Shown one piece after another: positions 1 to 12,525 of a stretch of 64,000 bases of DNA (the stretch's first letter is position 1; every line of letters starts with the position of its first letter). A model generated the notes under the pieces. That model saw only the letters and a program-made list of their open reading frames with translations. It was not told where the DNA came from and did no database searches. Where the stretch lies: positions 11,311,579 to 11,375,578 of the forward strand of contig NC_135356.1 of assembly GCF_051622035.1 (NCBI RefSeq), in the 5' to 3' direction. Origin of the DNA: Arctopsyche grandis. Taxonomy: Eukaryota; Arthropoda; Insecta; Trichoptera; Hydropsychidae. The position numbers were made by a program, and so were the translations under genes.

Positions 1-38
1 GATTGTGTTATGTGTAAAAATTGCATTTACATTTTCCT

Positions 39-1511
39 TTAGAGGTTGGAATGGTGACGTTTGAATTCAGCCAAGCCGGTGCGGAGTCTGTTGCCGAGAT
101 CGACGTCCACGTTGGAGAAGTTCTTGACGGCGCGGTCTTGAAGGAAGCCAGCTGCTCCCTTCAAGTGATCGATGATGTTGTTGGCGAGGCGTTTCTTTGC
201 CTCTTCGTCCAAAACCTTCTGCCAGAATACGGTAGCCTGGCTGTAATTGTCCTCGGACTGTCCGCTGTCGTAGCGTTCAACATCGCCGGACACACGTTCT
301 TTGATATTTGAACGAGCTGCACGTGGACATTCCAAAGGTCCGCTGAACGAATTCGGGAAATAGTTCGGAGCACCACCTTGGTTGTCGGTGTAGCATTGTG
401 GTCCGTCCCGTTGATAATTCTTAGGCCCGTTGGTGCGGAATGGACAGTTCACGGGCAATTGCAAGTAATTGGCACCGAGACGGTGACGATGAGTGTCCGC
501 GTAAGAGAACAATCTACCTTGAAGCATCTTATCTGGAGAGGGCTCGATTCCAGGCACCATGTGAGATGGGCTGAAAGCGATTTGCTCAACCTCAGCAAAG
601 TAGTTTTTGGGGTTTCTATCTAGGCACAACTTGCCAACGGGGATCAATGGATAATCCTTCTGGGGCCAAATCTTGGTCAAGTCGAATGGATTGAATTTGC
701 AAGATTCTGCCTGAGGGAAAGTCATGACTTGGATGTACATGGTCCATGTAGGGAATTCCTTCTTTTCAATAGCGTTGTACAGATCTCGGATGCTATAGTC
801 GGGATCGGTGGAGGCTAGCTCGTTGGCTTTTTCTACAGGAAGGTTTTTGATCTTTTGGTCGGTCTTGTAATGGAATTTTACGTAGTGGGGTACTCCACTG
901 GAATTGATTATTTTAAAAGTATGCGAGCCGTAGCCGTTCATGTGCCTGTAACCGTCTGGGGTTCCACGGTCGCCAAACAAGAACAGAACTTGATGCATGG
1001 ATTCAGGACGTAGGGAGAGGAAGTCCCAAAACATGTCTGGGTCCTTGAGATGGGTAGCAGGATTTCTTTTTTGGGTATGGATGAAGCTGGGGAAGAGAGT
1101 GGGATCCCTGATGAAGAAAATTGGGGTGTTGTTGCCGACCAGATCCCAGATGCCGTCCTCGGTGTAGAACTTGACAGCAAATCCTCGAGGATCGCGAGCC
1201 GTATCAGCCGAGCCGCTTTCTCCACCGACGGTGGAGAACCTGACAGCAATTGGGGTCCTCTTGCCGATGGTGTCGAAGACCTTGGCCGAGCAGTACTGGG
1301 AGATGTCGTGAGTGACCTCGAAGTATCCAAAAGCACCAGCGCCCTTAGCGTGAACCACACGCTCAGGAATACGCTCCCGATCGAAATGGGACATCTCATC
1401 GATGAAGCTCACATCCTGGAGAAGGGCCGGTCCTCTGGGACCCACGGTCTGGATGGCAGTCTTAACTCCAACGGGAGCTCCATGGCCGGTTGACAACACA
1501 CCACCATTTCC
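39..1511 (-). CDS. Cat: Catalase exon 2 (main coding exon)
   Basis: This exon carries residues 20-509, nearly the whole catalase fold, without further introns. An in-frame open stretch continues to 1535, but the part above 1511 is intron: the acceptor CAG occupies 1514..1512 and coding resumes with GGA AAT GGT. The stop TAA lies at 41..39, so little more than the start of the 3-prime UTR is in the window and no polyadenylation signal can be placed. Confidence 0.95.
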   Translation of the reverse strand, partial: GNGGVLSTGHGAPVGVKTAIQTVGPRGPALLQDVSFIDEMSHFDRERIPERVVHAKGAGAFGYFEVTHDISQYCSAKVFDTIGKRTPIAVRFSTVGGESGSADTARDPRGFAVKFYTEDGIWDLVGNNTPIFFIRDPTLFPSFIHTQKRNPATHLKDPDMFWDFLSLRPESMHQVLFLFGDRGTPDGYRHMNGYGSHTFKIINSSGVPHYVKFHYKTDQKIKNLPVEKANELASTDPDYSIRDLYNAIEKKEFPTWTMYIQVMTFPQAESCKFNPFDLTKIWPQKDYPLIPVGKLCLDRNPKNYFAEVEQIAFSPSHMVPGIEPSPDKMLQGRLFSYADTHRHRLGANYLQLPVNCPFRTNGPKNYQRDGPQCYTDNQGGAPNYFPNSFSGPLECPRAARSNIKERVSGDVERYDSGQSEDNYSQATVFWQKVLDEEAKKRLANNIIDHLKGAAGFLQDRAVKNFSNVDVDLGNRLRTGLAEFKRHHSNL

Positions 1512-4500
1512 CTGTAAAACAGATACAATCATCAATCATAAATATAAAAGAAATAAACTAAGTGCATTCTAGATACAATTTTGATTCATCCCAAAGTATT
1601 ATAACCTAGTAGTACTACATTTTATAACCATTATAAGTAGACCGCTCTTGAATTCAAAAAGTTTGACTCGCCAAAATGTATCGACTAAATCATTAGATGC
1701 ATCTAAATCAAATTTTACATTTTATGTGAAGTAAAATGCTCCAAGGTCATAGCCATAAGGTCAAGATGGACACAAGTATAATTTACGATTATTTAACTTA
1801 GGTGTGACCAAGTCAAACGAGTGAACGAGTGTTGAGGCAAGAGCTGTTTGGAGTTCAACGCTCTCACTACCCAAAAGGAGACAACGTCCTGAATTCGTAT
1901 GAGCAACGATCGGACGACGTGGGTAATAAAAATTGCAAAGCGTCCAAGCTTACATAAAGTCAACGGTGAAGGTAAATTTAAGCTTCACAAGTTTCCAAAT
2001 AAAAAATTCCAATTCAAAACCTACAGGTGATCTAAGCTAAGAAATCACACATTTTGAGACATTGCATATATTTCCAATTGTAAGAATCATAAACATGCAT
2101 TACTTTATCTACCCGAATAAGAAATATATAATAGATAACGCATTTTTTAATGTGTACTCGATTTCAAGCGTAGCTTAACCGTCACGTATAAACACGTAGT
2201 CTTGGCACAGGTTGCTTCACTAAACACAAAGTGGGAAGGGGCAATGTCATTCTATCAAACTCGAATTTGTTTTGGAACGTAGACTTAGTCCACTATCGTA
2301 TTATATTACATAACCAAACCTTTCAATACCGATCGTTTGAATACACGACGACATTAATATGTCGTTTAAAACGAACATAAAAAATGCAAAACCGAAACGA
2401 GTTGTGTCTAAAAATTTGCATATGCCAGAGGTGGATCGATCAACAAATGGACGAAGTTAATTCATAAATCCAACAACGAGTGAATGAGCAACGCAAATTC
2501 AAACGAAACTTCTCAACCGCTCCAGAGACATCTCCAAGACGCGAGAGCTCAAAGCGAAATCTCTTTGGACGTCTTCAAATCGAACGAAGCAGCACTTGTT
2601 CCTCTTGAGTATTCGATCAGGTTTGTCCGGAAAGTAAACAGGTTTCAACAGAGAAAACGACAAAACGCCGACTAGCAACAAGACTACGTGTCTTGGGCCG
2701 GTGGCAACGTGATAAGCGATTCGTAGCTGGCCTTTGCTCCAGCAAAAATTATCGTTCGACAGAAAGGGGCTAGGAAAAATATGTTTTGTTGCCATTGAAA
2801 CAATACATTGTATCGCTATCGTTGTCAGATTTCAAAATACGGCACAGATAAACACGAAGAAACTTAGTCAGTGCTAACGACCCAAAACTAGGACGAGTCT
2901 AATGCAAAATCCGTTCACCAATTTCGACGCAATGTGAACTAAACAGTATCAGTTGAATAACATTTTCAATTCTTCGCATACATTATCATACCAAATTCTA
3001 TATAGAGCTCTACGTCATTGGTTTTCAATAATGACCCTTATTATGAAAATCGTTCATTCATTGTCTTAGTTAGAAACAAACCCAGCAGAAATAAGGCGAA
3101 GAAACCCATTAGATTCTATAGTCAGTGCCGGCCTTACACCCAATGGCGCCCTCGGACAATTTTTTCCAAACACTCTTAGAAAAAAATTTCGCCTTTGGCG
3201 CTCTAAACTAAAATTTTGTATGGCTTTTGGCGCTCTAATTTTAAAATTTAAAGCGCCTTTAGAGCGGCGCCCTAACTTATTTGGCGCCCTCGGGCACCGC
3301 CCGTCCCAGCCCCCCCTCTAAAACCGGCACTGTCTATAGTATATGTACTATAGAAACTCTTAACGAAAAGAATCCCTGTTGTGTTTGGATTACATGATAT
3401 AGAACGTTGCCCTGAATGTTTGCCCTTTAAAGGTTCGTTTACGACTGCGGCATGGAATCTTGTGTCGCTGTTAGGCAGTTCTTAGGGCGCAGACACACAG
3501 TGGTACGTGGCACGTGTTTTTTAAAATAATTTTGCACATCTAAAAAAAAACGCTAGTACGCCTGATCTATGCTAATTCAAAACCCCTGGAGTTTTCGATG
3601 ATACATTTTCTTTGTATTGACAGGTTTGACAGTGATCGATAAACGATGATTCCAACATTTGAAAAAAATATGGAGAAACTTTACGAATAAGACGAATCTA
3701 CAATGATCTAAAAAGATACGCCGATTCACATCTGGAGTTTACCTAGGCATGTCATGCCGTACGATTATGTGTGTCTGCACTTTAAGTACGAGCATTAAGG
3801 AGCAGACAGTTTTGCACGTGTAAAAAAAACGCTAATATGTCAAATCTGTAGCATTGCGTCTCATCGCAAACCTCACCCCTTGTATTGACATAGGGTTGAT
3901 AGTGATTCCCATATTTGAAGAAATGTAGAAGAAACTTGTCGAAATAATAAGAAATAATGAATAAGACATAAGACACGTCGATTCACAGCGGTAGTCTACC
4001 TAGACATGCCGTGCCGTATGAGTATGTGTGTCTGCGCCTTTAAAATTAGGCGTATTGTGTTTAATAATAGATCTTTACTAAAGAACGCATCTAAAAACAA
4101 CGAAATACATATTTAAAAGTCAGTCGTATGAGATTTTCAAAGGTGGTTAGAAAAATATTAGCCAATTAACCACTTAATCGCCACACGTTTGTAGAAACCG
4201 ATTCGATTATTTTATTATATGTGTTTACTGCCAACCCTTGAGACTACCACTTAAATATACCACAAACTTTTAAGAATTACCAAAACTATACCAAGACTTT
4301 TTTCAATTTCAATAGTATCACAGGATATTTTTAGATGTCACTGTGACGAAACCAAAATTAATGTCGAGTCACAGCCTTAAATACGAAGGAGCACGCACCG
4401 GTGCGCTTATGGCGATGAAGTGGTTAAGATGGATAGTGCTTTCTTGAATGATTTTTTTTATAATATACATAGATGGAAAATGGTTGAGCCTAATCCCCCT

Positions 4501-7500
4501 CTCCCTAAATTCAAATTAAAAATATTTCATAAGTCCTATTTTAATAGCAAAAGTCTCATAATGTAATTATGTTCATATTTTTTCTTTGAAAGATGTAAAA
4601 TAAAAATAAAAACTGTATATACGTACATATTATAAACTATTCGTTTTTCTATACATATATTAAATATATAATTATGTACATGTAGCCACATACATATTTG
4701 ACAACACCTACACTATCGTCACTAAACTTCGTAATGAACTTTGCTCCGTCATAATCTTAATACAGCTTAAAATTTAATATAAAAAAAATTACATAAATAC
4801 ATACGTTTCATTAAAACACGGTAAAAATAGACAGATTATATAACACGCAGGTAAAAATCACATTAAATTTTTTCGTATCAATCGATCGATCACTTCGAAT
4901 AAGTCGTTGGATATCACCAAACAATTTCACCTACCGATAGTGAGATAAAGCACACCTGCAATAAATCGATTGGGAACATTTGAATACTTTTCCAGCATGG
5001 CGACAAATATTTGTCGGACCAAGGCCGTCACGATGACTGCATAAAATATTTATTGAACATCCATTATAAGCGGTATAAAAACGAATCAGGATCTAATCTG
5101 TGCACATAAAATTATATCTTGCCTTATTATATCTTGTCACTTGCAAATCGATGCGGTGCAAACGATCGACAAGCGCCAGATAGACTGAACCACAGATTAA
5201 CGACACGTGTACCATATGCGTGCGCACTGCTCGCACTTACACTAAGCGAAATCTACCCGAAGGCCCGACATACCTACCCTATATACGTTCTGTGCTTCTG
5301 ATACTTTAGTTCCGAATTTTGCCTTATTAAACTCGCCAGAAAGATCCAACTCAATTTTAATAATTGCATCTGTGCACATCGAAAGGTTACTCGTCACCTG
5401 GTGTGCAATCTATCATTCGTGAAGTCGAGAATTGCGTTTAAAGCAGCCATCCAGTGAATCTGTGGTTCAGTCTGTCTGGCGCTTGTCGATCGTTTGCACC
5501 AAACCCCTTGCAAATACAGATATGTATGTATACAAAATAAACAAACTCGAGCGATAAGAGCTTTTATGTCCATAGATGATTGAAAACAATGAAACATTCA
5601 AGGATGACTCTCATGGAAAAATATCTAGGTTTTTCGTTGCGGATTTGTTGCGGTCTAATGCTTGTAATTACAAAGGAAGGAAATGCTCTAGGATATTGTA
5701 CTATTATATAACGGAATAAGTAGTAAAAAATTTCACGGAAAATGTCGGAAATTTACGCTTGGGTAATTTTGGAAAATAATTGCATTCATTATTAGTTTTA
5801 AAACCGGTGACTCATTGGGAACGATTGAACTAATCAAGCGGTTACAGACCCTGACCACATTAATATTCATGCATATTCCTTCATCTTCATAAGGCAGTGG
5901 CGGATCAAGTAAATGGGGGGGCCCCAGGCGCATTTGAAATTTGAGGCCCCCAATTTAGAAAATAAAAAAGCTAGCTTCTTTTTTCACCATGCTTTTCAGT
6001 ATATGGTTCTCATTAGGATTTCACAAAACCATATTTTTTCTCGAATCAAGCTTCAATTTATCAACCTCGAATTAAGCTTAATTTATCTAAAAATTTTATT
6101 ATACATATACAAATTTTCAAATTAAGTGAGAATGAATTGTAAAAGGCAAAATAGAATAACAGACTGAACACAATAATGTGTTCAATTTTATGTTTCTGTA
6201 TCAATCTGCAATGTTGAGCTTAATAATAAGCGTAACAAGTAGCATAGTATAAATTACGATCAAATTGACATAAATACAGATAGGGTAAATTACAAAATCA
6301 AAATTCTCAAATTAAATAATAAGTTGTAAATTTTGTTAGCAAAGGTCCATTTCAGGTCGTGTGTGTGTTAACCCTTTGAATGCTGACTAACGTCCATGGG
6401 CCCGAAAAACGCCGATAGGCGTTGTATTTTTAGCATGTACAAAGTAAACAAGAATACTACCCGCTAAGCCTTTCCAGATAGCATTGAAAAAAATGCATTG
6501 AACATTGGGTCGTGTAATCCGTGTCATTCATTTGTCAACGTTTACAAAGACTGGTTTACAACGAAATTTCTGAATGTATAATCATAGCAGAATTTCCCGA
6601 TGGAAATCCCTAACTGCTGAGTATTTTAGATTGTGGCTTGGCATTTACATATATTGTGAGCATTACATTTTAGCAACAACGAAGAAGATGGAACTATTTT
6701 TGGAAAAATACATTCATTAATACACTTCTTTTGACTATTTTATAATGTTGCAAGATATATTAGAGAGTCTAAACACACCTTTACAAAACTCCTCGGCGGT
6801 AGTTATCTAAGGTAGTGATCTAGGGTTTGTTTGGATTAGCTACAATTTTTATACCTTCTTTCTATTGGATTTCTAAATAATTCTAGTTGGAAATGTTGGC
6901 AAAATTTTCAGCGTAGCGGGCTTTCAACAGAAAAGACGCCAGCATCCGAAGGGTTAAAGAGAAGAGACATCGTGTTGAAATTAACATTAGAAAACACTGA
7001 AACCAGTCGTGCAACCTTTAACAATTAGACGTTACACAAGACTTCCAATAAATAATTTGTCAATATTTGACTTCTGGGTTTCATTCCTAAACGAGTTATA
7101 TACATTGTAATCGACATTTGAAATTGTGTTTAATTAATTGTTTATAATGAATCCCTGGAGCCAAAGTAGTTATGTATGTTCACACTTCAGTGAGGATTGG
7201 GTATGTGACTACGAATTGTACCATTACATACATACATATCATACGAATACTATTTAGAAATTTAACTATTAACTAAAGAAATGAAGCAAAACTTCCCACG
7301 AAGATCAGACCAGGCAGTTGGAATTGCGCAGTAGTTACGTAAGTCTAAACTGCCTCTTAGGCGTGGTTATCAAAACAGGTTTTTTTTTCTCACTGTGAGG
7401 AGTGGTTCTACCGTGAATAATAATACCACCTCACAATCGTTCTAAAGTTAACGAAAAACGATTTTTCAGCGTTGAACTATTCAAATTTATCAGTCTATTT

Positions 7501-10500
7501 ACATTCATATTACATATGTAGGTTAAATCAATAGGCAATTGTCAGTGCAATTTGTTTGTCAACACTTTATATCAAAACAAGCTTTCAAGGTCTACAAGTC
7601 CACTACTATGAGTGCTTCTCTAATAGACATCCGAGTGTTAAATAGTCAAATTGTATATTATATTTGTCGCATGGAGTGAAATCCTTCCATCTTTTCAGAA
7701 GTACGACAGCCTGCTGTCCACAGTCAAATCTATTGCATAAATGGTTGAAAAGGAACCGAGTCGTTTTACAATATGAATAGAATCAATTAGCAACCAGTTA
7801 GAAAGAAGAAGTGCAAACGTTATCAATTATCACGAATATATCAGGTGGATAGGATCTAACACAGCGACTGATAACGCATTCAGGAAATACTAATATATTT
7901 CGGTCGTATTTTTAGAGCATTAAATTGATTAGATAAAGCTCATAATACCTCCGAGTTTTTCCAAATTGTCGGCATGCTAGTCTTACTTCGACAGCTTAAA
8001 GAGTGTTGAAAATTACATTAGTCAACAATAGATAAGCCGACTGTTGAAAAAAAAAATGTATGAAGTAATAGATTTTTCTAGAATTTCTTTCCATCGAAAT
8101 AATTATAATATTTGGGGAGAAGAATCAACTTCATGAGAAGTTTAAATTTATAAGTATCAAGTCTTAACTGTCTTAACATGTATGTTTTATATATCTTACA
8201 TTTCCTTTTTGAAATATATGTAGAATATATACAAAAATAAAAACTATCTATCAACTCTGTATCTCAAATCTCCAATAGAAAAAATTAAGCGATAACAAAA
8301 ATACACTCCGAGACTAATGCCACTTAATTTATTAACTTAATAATTAATAAAAAAAATATTGATTAATTAAAATTAACAAATAATTAAAAATTTAAATTAA
8401 AAAATAATTATTTTAATAATCAATAGTAAAATAATACAAGCGTAGAGACTTATCAATCCTTACTAAGTTTGACCCACTGAATTCGAATATAACAATGATT
8501 TTTGTTGGTTTAATCTCGTTTTTTGGTTGGTTAATTTGAAACAATGCACGATTTTTAGAAATTTTTAGCTTTTGCAGTCTTTAATTCAAACTCGAGTATT
8601 TCTGTGCCGAAAATGAATATTGGAATTAATAGTCAGATGTTTTTTTTCTATTGATTGTGAATTTTTATTGCTTTAAAATAATTATAATTAATTATCTATC
8701 GAATTTTAAAAGGCAAAAATATACTTTTTTTTTAACTAATTTTCACATTATAATTCAGTGGGCCGAACTTGGTAAAGATTGATAAGGACGAAAACACACA
8801 GCACGGAACGTGGCACTTCTTTTAAATATGTGATACATCGTTATCGACCACTGTCAAGCAAAGATAAATACAAGGATACAATTTTACCGAAAACACTCCA
8901 GGGGGCCATATTGGGGCGGGGCGTGCTGGTCGTTCCATGAATATGTGCAAGGCACGGCCCATTTTTTTCGCATGTTTAAAAGTATCTAAAAAAAAAAAAA
9001 TCACGTACCACGTGCATCGCTGTATGTTTTCGCCCCGTTAAGAAAAAAATGTGATTGTTTTTTTTGTTGCTCAGTGTAATTAGTAAAAGTGCCGTAATAC
9101 ACTAACAATTGTAGCATTATTAATGGCACACAAAATTCCTACTAGTATCGTTTATAACATTTAAATGTAAATTATTAAGATCTGTCCTAAATCTTGCATA
9201 AACGCATACACTATAACATATATTAACAAACGCAAAACTGAATCGTGCAGATTATACTAATAAAAAGAGCAAACATATGACTAAAAATGTATTGCGCATG
9301 TAATTTAATATTAAAGCAACGAGTAATATCTAATAAATTACATGTTTCGGTTATACATAAACACTCACAATACCGTTTTTTTTTGTGTGTTCGATAAATA
9401 AATGGATAATACGAGAAGAATACACCCGTTTATCTACATAGATATAGCTGGGGAAAAATTAAATATTTGTAAAGCATACACATTGTTGTATTATACATGC
9501 ATAAACACACACAAACACAACAAACTGGAAATGCTAATGAGTTAATGTTATTTATAAAACGCCAATTGTGCAATGATGTTTTCGTTCTACTGTAGCGAGT
9601 ATATATTATATATACAGACATGAATGTGCATATATAAATATTATAAAATACTGTAGATTATGCGAAAGTAAAAATTTGAATATGATTGAATTCGATTTGT
9701 TGTGTTTTCATCAATTTCAATATATGTATGTGCATTCATATATGCAAAAATATATTGTGGTTGTTCTACGGGCATGAATTTGACCTTCGTTTGTTAATGA
9801 AATATTCATTATTATGTAACAGTTTTTTTTCATATAATGTTCAACCAACAAAGGCAATGATTTTGCAAAATTCCATACGACGATGATAATATCGAATGCT
9901 ACAAAAAAGAAAAACTGCACATTTTATTTATACATTTATGGAATCGTTTCCGTTCAATTCGCGTTTTAGTTTAATTCTTAAAACGCTTCTTGTGAATTAC
10001 AAACTAGGTCATAAAATTAAATTGTTTATACGCCATTTATAATACGTACAAAATGTTATGTAATATAATATTACAATTACGCCCAACAAAACAGATTATA
10101 CGGTAAACGACGATAAGAATTCTATTGAGATAACGCGAAATTGAATTCTATCGAGTTAAAAATATGGTACAAAAGTCATATATGTATGTACCGTTTAAAA
10201 CTATTATTATACTAAAATTTAATGTGATCTTATGATAGTAAATTGACTAGTGGTCAGGTGCACGCATTCGTGCACTTGACAATAATTGAGCATCATTTAA
10301 AAAACTGCGCATGGCGATGTATCGTCTGTATGAACAATCGGTGTGACGAAATATCAGTTTTGTGTCTGTATATACATATATATGTAGATAGTATACGTAA
10401 AATAATAAATATAAAAAAAAAAAAACATTATTACAGTGAAGAGTGTTATGTTTTTATTTCATGAAAAGTAATGTTGAATATTTAAATGGTCAATTATAAT

Positions 10501-11193
10501 ATGTACATTACAGACAAATTGAAGATTCGTTTATACATATGTGAACAATGATCAGGTTCGTTTATATAATAAATTGAAAACTTGTATTCAACAATTTTGT
10601 TCCCGACAACATAAATAGTTCAACGTATCACAAGCTATGTACATATAAATATGAACTAAATTTAACAATGTATTGTATACTTATTACAAATTGGATGAAA
10701 CCATTAACCACTTGAGAACCATATATATGTATATACATATATAAAATAATTACAATGAAAAATAAAATAATACGATTTTTTGATCATTTTCTACATACGA
10801 GTTTTACAATATAATTGAATTTTAGAATAAACTACTGAAACTATTGAAGTGTGAACATAGACTTAGACTGCATATAATCTATTAAAAAACAGAAAAATAC
10901 CTTTTTTTAGAACGTTTGTATACATTATTCATGATGAATTTGAACTGATCTCATCGTGTGCGTATGCGAGGGAAAAAATCGACATATTTTAGAATAATTG
11001 AACTTCGACCAGAAGTGAACTGTGTTCATTTGAAAGTTAAATGGACCTACATATATGCATGTATTGCGCGCTGTGATTGCTATCGAATAGTTTTGATGAT
11101 AATTTTCAAAATAAGTGTAATAAATGAAGCGCTCACTTGTTTGGCTTTGGTGTAGTTGACGAGCTGGTCGGTGGCTGGTTCACGTCCAGACAT
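39..11193 (-). CDS. Cat: Catalase (two coding exons)
   Basis: Haem catalase, breaking hydrogen peroxide down to water and oxygen, normally in peroxisomes. Coding exons are 11193..11137 (19 codons, [19 protein letters not shown]) and 1511..39 (490 codons plus TAA). They join in phase 0 between CAA with a GTGAGC donor and a TTTTACAG acceptor, giving 509 residues, close to fly catalase (506 from memory). Visible family landmarks are the distal catalytic His73 in [20 protein letters not shown], Asn146 in [11 protein letters not shown], the conserved [13 protein letters not shown] stretch, and the proximal haem ligand Tyr356 in [14 protein letters not shown]. The protein ends SNL, which resembles a PTS1 peroxisome signal. 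No frameshift or internal stop is seen. The intron is 9625 nt and rich in transposon relics. The start is the only ATG in the short first exon that fits the family N-terminus. Confidence 0.97.
3123..3332. mobile_element. hAT-type MITE with 8-bp target duplication
   Basis: A 210-bp element begins CAGTGCCGG and ends CCGGCACTG, giving 9-bp terminal inverted repeats. It is flanked on both sides by the same octamer TCTATAGT (3115-3122 and 3333-3340). The CAGTG terminus with an 8-bp duplication is the hAT signature. The interior has repeated GGCGCCCTCGG and GGCGCTCTAA words and no coding potential. Confidence 0.85.
3485..3785. mobile_element. MITE family C, copy 1
   Basis: Begins GGGCGCAGACACACAGTGG and ends with a GTGTGTCTGC-type inverted end. 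It shares the internal text TATTGACA...TTTGA(C/T)AGTGAT and TTTGAA(A/G)AAAT with copy 2, which follows at once. No transposase is encoded. Confidence 0.55.
3797..4041. mobile_element. MITE family C, copy 2 (adjacent to copy 1)
   Basis: Begins near AGGAGCAGACAG and ends GTGTGTCTGCGCCTTTAA. It repeats the order of copy 1: GCACGTG, a run of A, CGCTA, TTGTATTGACA, TTTGAAGAAATG, then the CCTAGACATGCCGTGCCG end. The two copies lie head to tail with only about 10 nt between them. Confidence 0.5.
5155..5500. repeat. Inverted pair of 44-nt sequences
   Basis: 5155-5198 reads GGTGCAAACGATCGACAAGC and onward. 5457-5500 is its reverse complement with a single mismatch, separated by about 260 nt. Beyond the arms the flanks do not match. 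It may be the ends of an unknown element or two opposed copies of a short repeat. Confidence 0.6.
5894..5960. mobile_element. Single hAT-like end (CAGTGGCGGA)
   Basis: GCAGTGGCGGATCAAG followed by a G-rich GGGGGGGCCCC stretch resembles the end of nonautonomous hAT elements. The reverse-complement end, TCCGCCACTG, occurs only far away at about 50356-50365, so these are separate relics. No paired terminus or target duplication was found. Confidence 0.35.
6372..6953. mobile_element. piggyBac-like nonautonomous element between TTAA sites
   Basis: The element is bounded by TTAA at 6368-6371 and 6954-6957. Its ends are imperfect inverted repeats: CCCTTTGAATGCTGAC on the left and, inverted, CCCTTCGGATGCTGGC on the right. 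A subterminal CCCGCTA motif also occurs inverted near each end. TTAA duplication is the piggyBac hallmark. No transposase is present. Confidence 0.6.
8785..9037. mobile_element. MITE family C, copy 3
   Basis: Ends read GACGAAAACACACAGCACGG and, inverted, GGGGCGAAAACATACAGCG. It is close to copy 4 at 58321 in inverted internal order: both contain the words for a run of A or T, AGTATCTAAAAA, TTTAAACATGCG and GAATATGTGCAAG. There is no coding capacity beyond an accidental open frame shared by the copies. Confidence 0.6.
11137..11193 (-). CDS. Cat: Catalase exon 1 (19 codons)
   Basis: A short first coding exon encodes the catalase N-terminus with the family-typical pattern of acidic or polar residues before [11 protein letters not shown]. 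It ends exactly on a codon before GTGAGC. Upstream, 11194-11265, is the likely 5-prime UTR (CGCAACGA-rich), with a TATA box beyond it. Confidence 0.9.
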
Positions 11194-11293
11194 GGTGACG
11201 AGCTGATGTGGATATCTGATCGGAGACGACGCAAGACGACCGCAACGAATACCGCCGCAACGATAAATGAGCAGAGCAAGTTTCAACGATTGG

Positions 11294-11300
11294 TTTTATA
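11294..11300 (-). promoter_or_regulatory. TATA box of catalase
   Basis: The minus strand reads GCTATAAAACC here, about 100 nt upstream of the catalase ATG. A start site about 30 nt downstream would fall near 11265-11270, leaving a 5-prime UTR of roughly 75 nt. Position and sequence agree with a TATA-driven insect promoter. The start site is inferred. Confidence 0.6.
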
Positions 11301-11583
11301 GCTCGAGGTAGATGGCGCTTTTTAAAATGCTTGAAAGCGTATCGGCCGAGTCGCTGCTCTGTGTGGCGAACGTCAAAGTGACAGCTGTAACAACCGGATA
11401 ATTGGCCATGTCTCCATCTATTTTTACAAGCTTTTTTACCTTTATTTATTATTTTTTGGCGCCACTATAGCCGATAATAATACGGCCGAACCATTGATGT
11501 ATAATGTACTAGATCCGTCCTCACATCTTTTACTGGTCTCCCTTTTTTGCGCATGCAAAATACATGGCGCATGCACAGTTTCT

Positions 11584-12525
11584 CTTATGGTGCGTACGCA
11601 CCAAGCCAACGAACGGCCCACAGGCCAACTTTTAAAACCAGTAGCGTACAAAATATCGAAATAAAAATTAAATTTAAAAATTGAAATTAAATATCAAAAT
11701 TAAAACTATTATTATTATATTAAAATTAAATTCAAGTATCAAAATAAAATTATAATCATTATATTAAAATTAAAATTAAATATTGAAAGTTAAAACAGAA
11801 CATGCACAATTTAAATAAATTTTCGAGATTGACCTAAAATTAGATCATCAACAATCACATACAGGTAATCCTCGACTTAAGATGTTTTGACTTACGAAGA
11901 TACGCACTAAGATCGAAAAAAAATCAAAGAATTATTATTTTTACTTCCCCGTAATGCGCAGTTACTGAGAATATATCATGTATTAGTATGGGTGATCCAA
12001 CGATTTTTGCTAGCCCGGGGTGTTGTCGGTCATATCAAACGGATTTTTTTATTCTTCAATTGTTTCTCTCGTCGAAATAAATCAAGTAATTAAATCATTT
12101 CAGAGGTAAAATTTATCGGATAATGTGTGTTTATTAATTTTATTTCGACGAAAGAAAAAAAACCCTTTGACAAATCACCGACATCCGACACCGCGTTTTT
12201 TTATGAATTGTTTTTTTTTTATCGATCATCCAAGTGGAAATACAGTAACATCTCGTGACGACTTTAACAATATTTTTTTTCGCTCGTACGCAGAGAAATT
12301 ATAATATTTCTCTGGTTTTAAATGCGGTATCGTCGTAATTCAAAACATTGTTGTAATTCAAAACATCAGCGATGATCTAATTTTAGCTCAATCTCGCTCT
12401 TTAGCTTGATTTTGATATTTAATTTCAATTTTAAAATTTAATTTTTATTTCGATATTTTGTATGCTACTGCTGGTTAAAAAGTTGGCCCAAAATCGTCGT
12501 TGGTTTAGTCCGTAAGCACCATTAG
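11584..12525. mobile_element. Long inverted-repeat element upstream of catalase
   Basis: The left end (from CTTATGGTGCGTACGCACC) and the right end (reverse complement CTAATGGTGCTTACGGAC) share about 100 nt of imperfect inverted repeat, including GTA(C)AAAATATCGAAATAAAAATTAAATTT-type AT-rich text. A second matched block, GAGATTGA(C/G)CTAAAATTAGATCATC, lies at about 11823 and, inverted, at about 12372. The interior is AT-rich with no transposase. I saw no clear target duplication. Confidence 0.6.

Larger units (their letters stand above)
1512..11136 (-). other. Catalase intron 1 (9.6 kb)
   Basis: A phase-0 intron with GTGAGC donor at 11136 and TTTTACAG acceptor at 1512. It is AT-rich and carries a hAT-type MITE (3123-3332), three members of MITE family C (3485-3785, 3797-4041, 8785-9037), an inverted pair of 44-nt sequences (5155 and 5457), a hAT-like single end near 5894 and a TTAA-flanked element (6372-6953). 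Between these, for example 1540-3110, 4050-5150, 7000-8780 and 9040-11080, I see only AT-rich sequence with short TACATA and TATG runs and no supportable gene. Confidence 0.85.
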
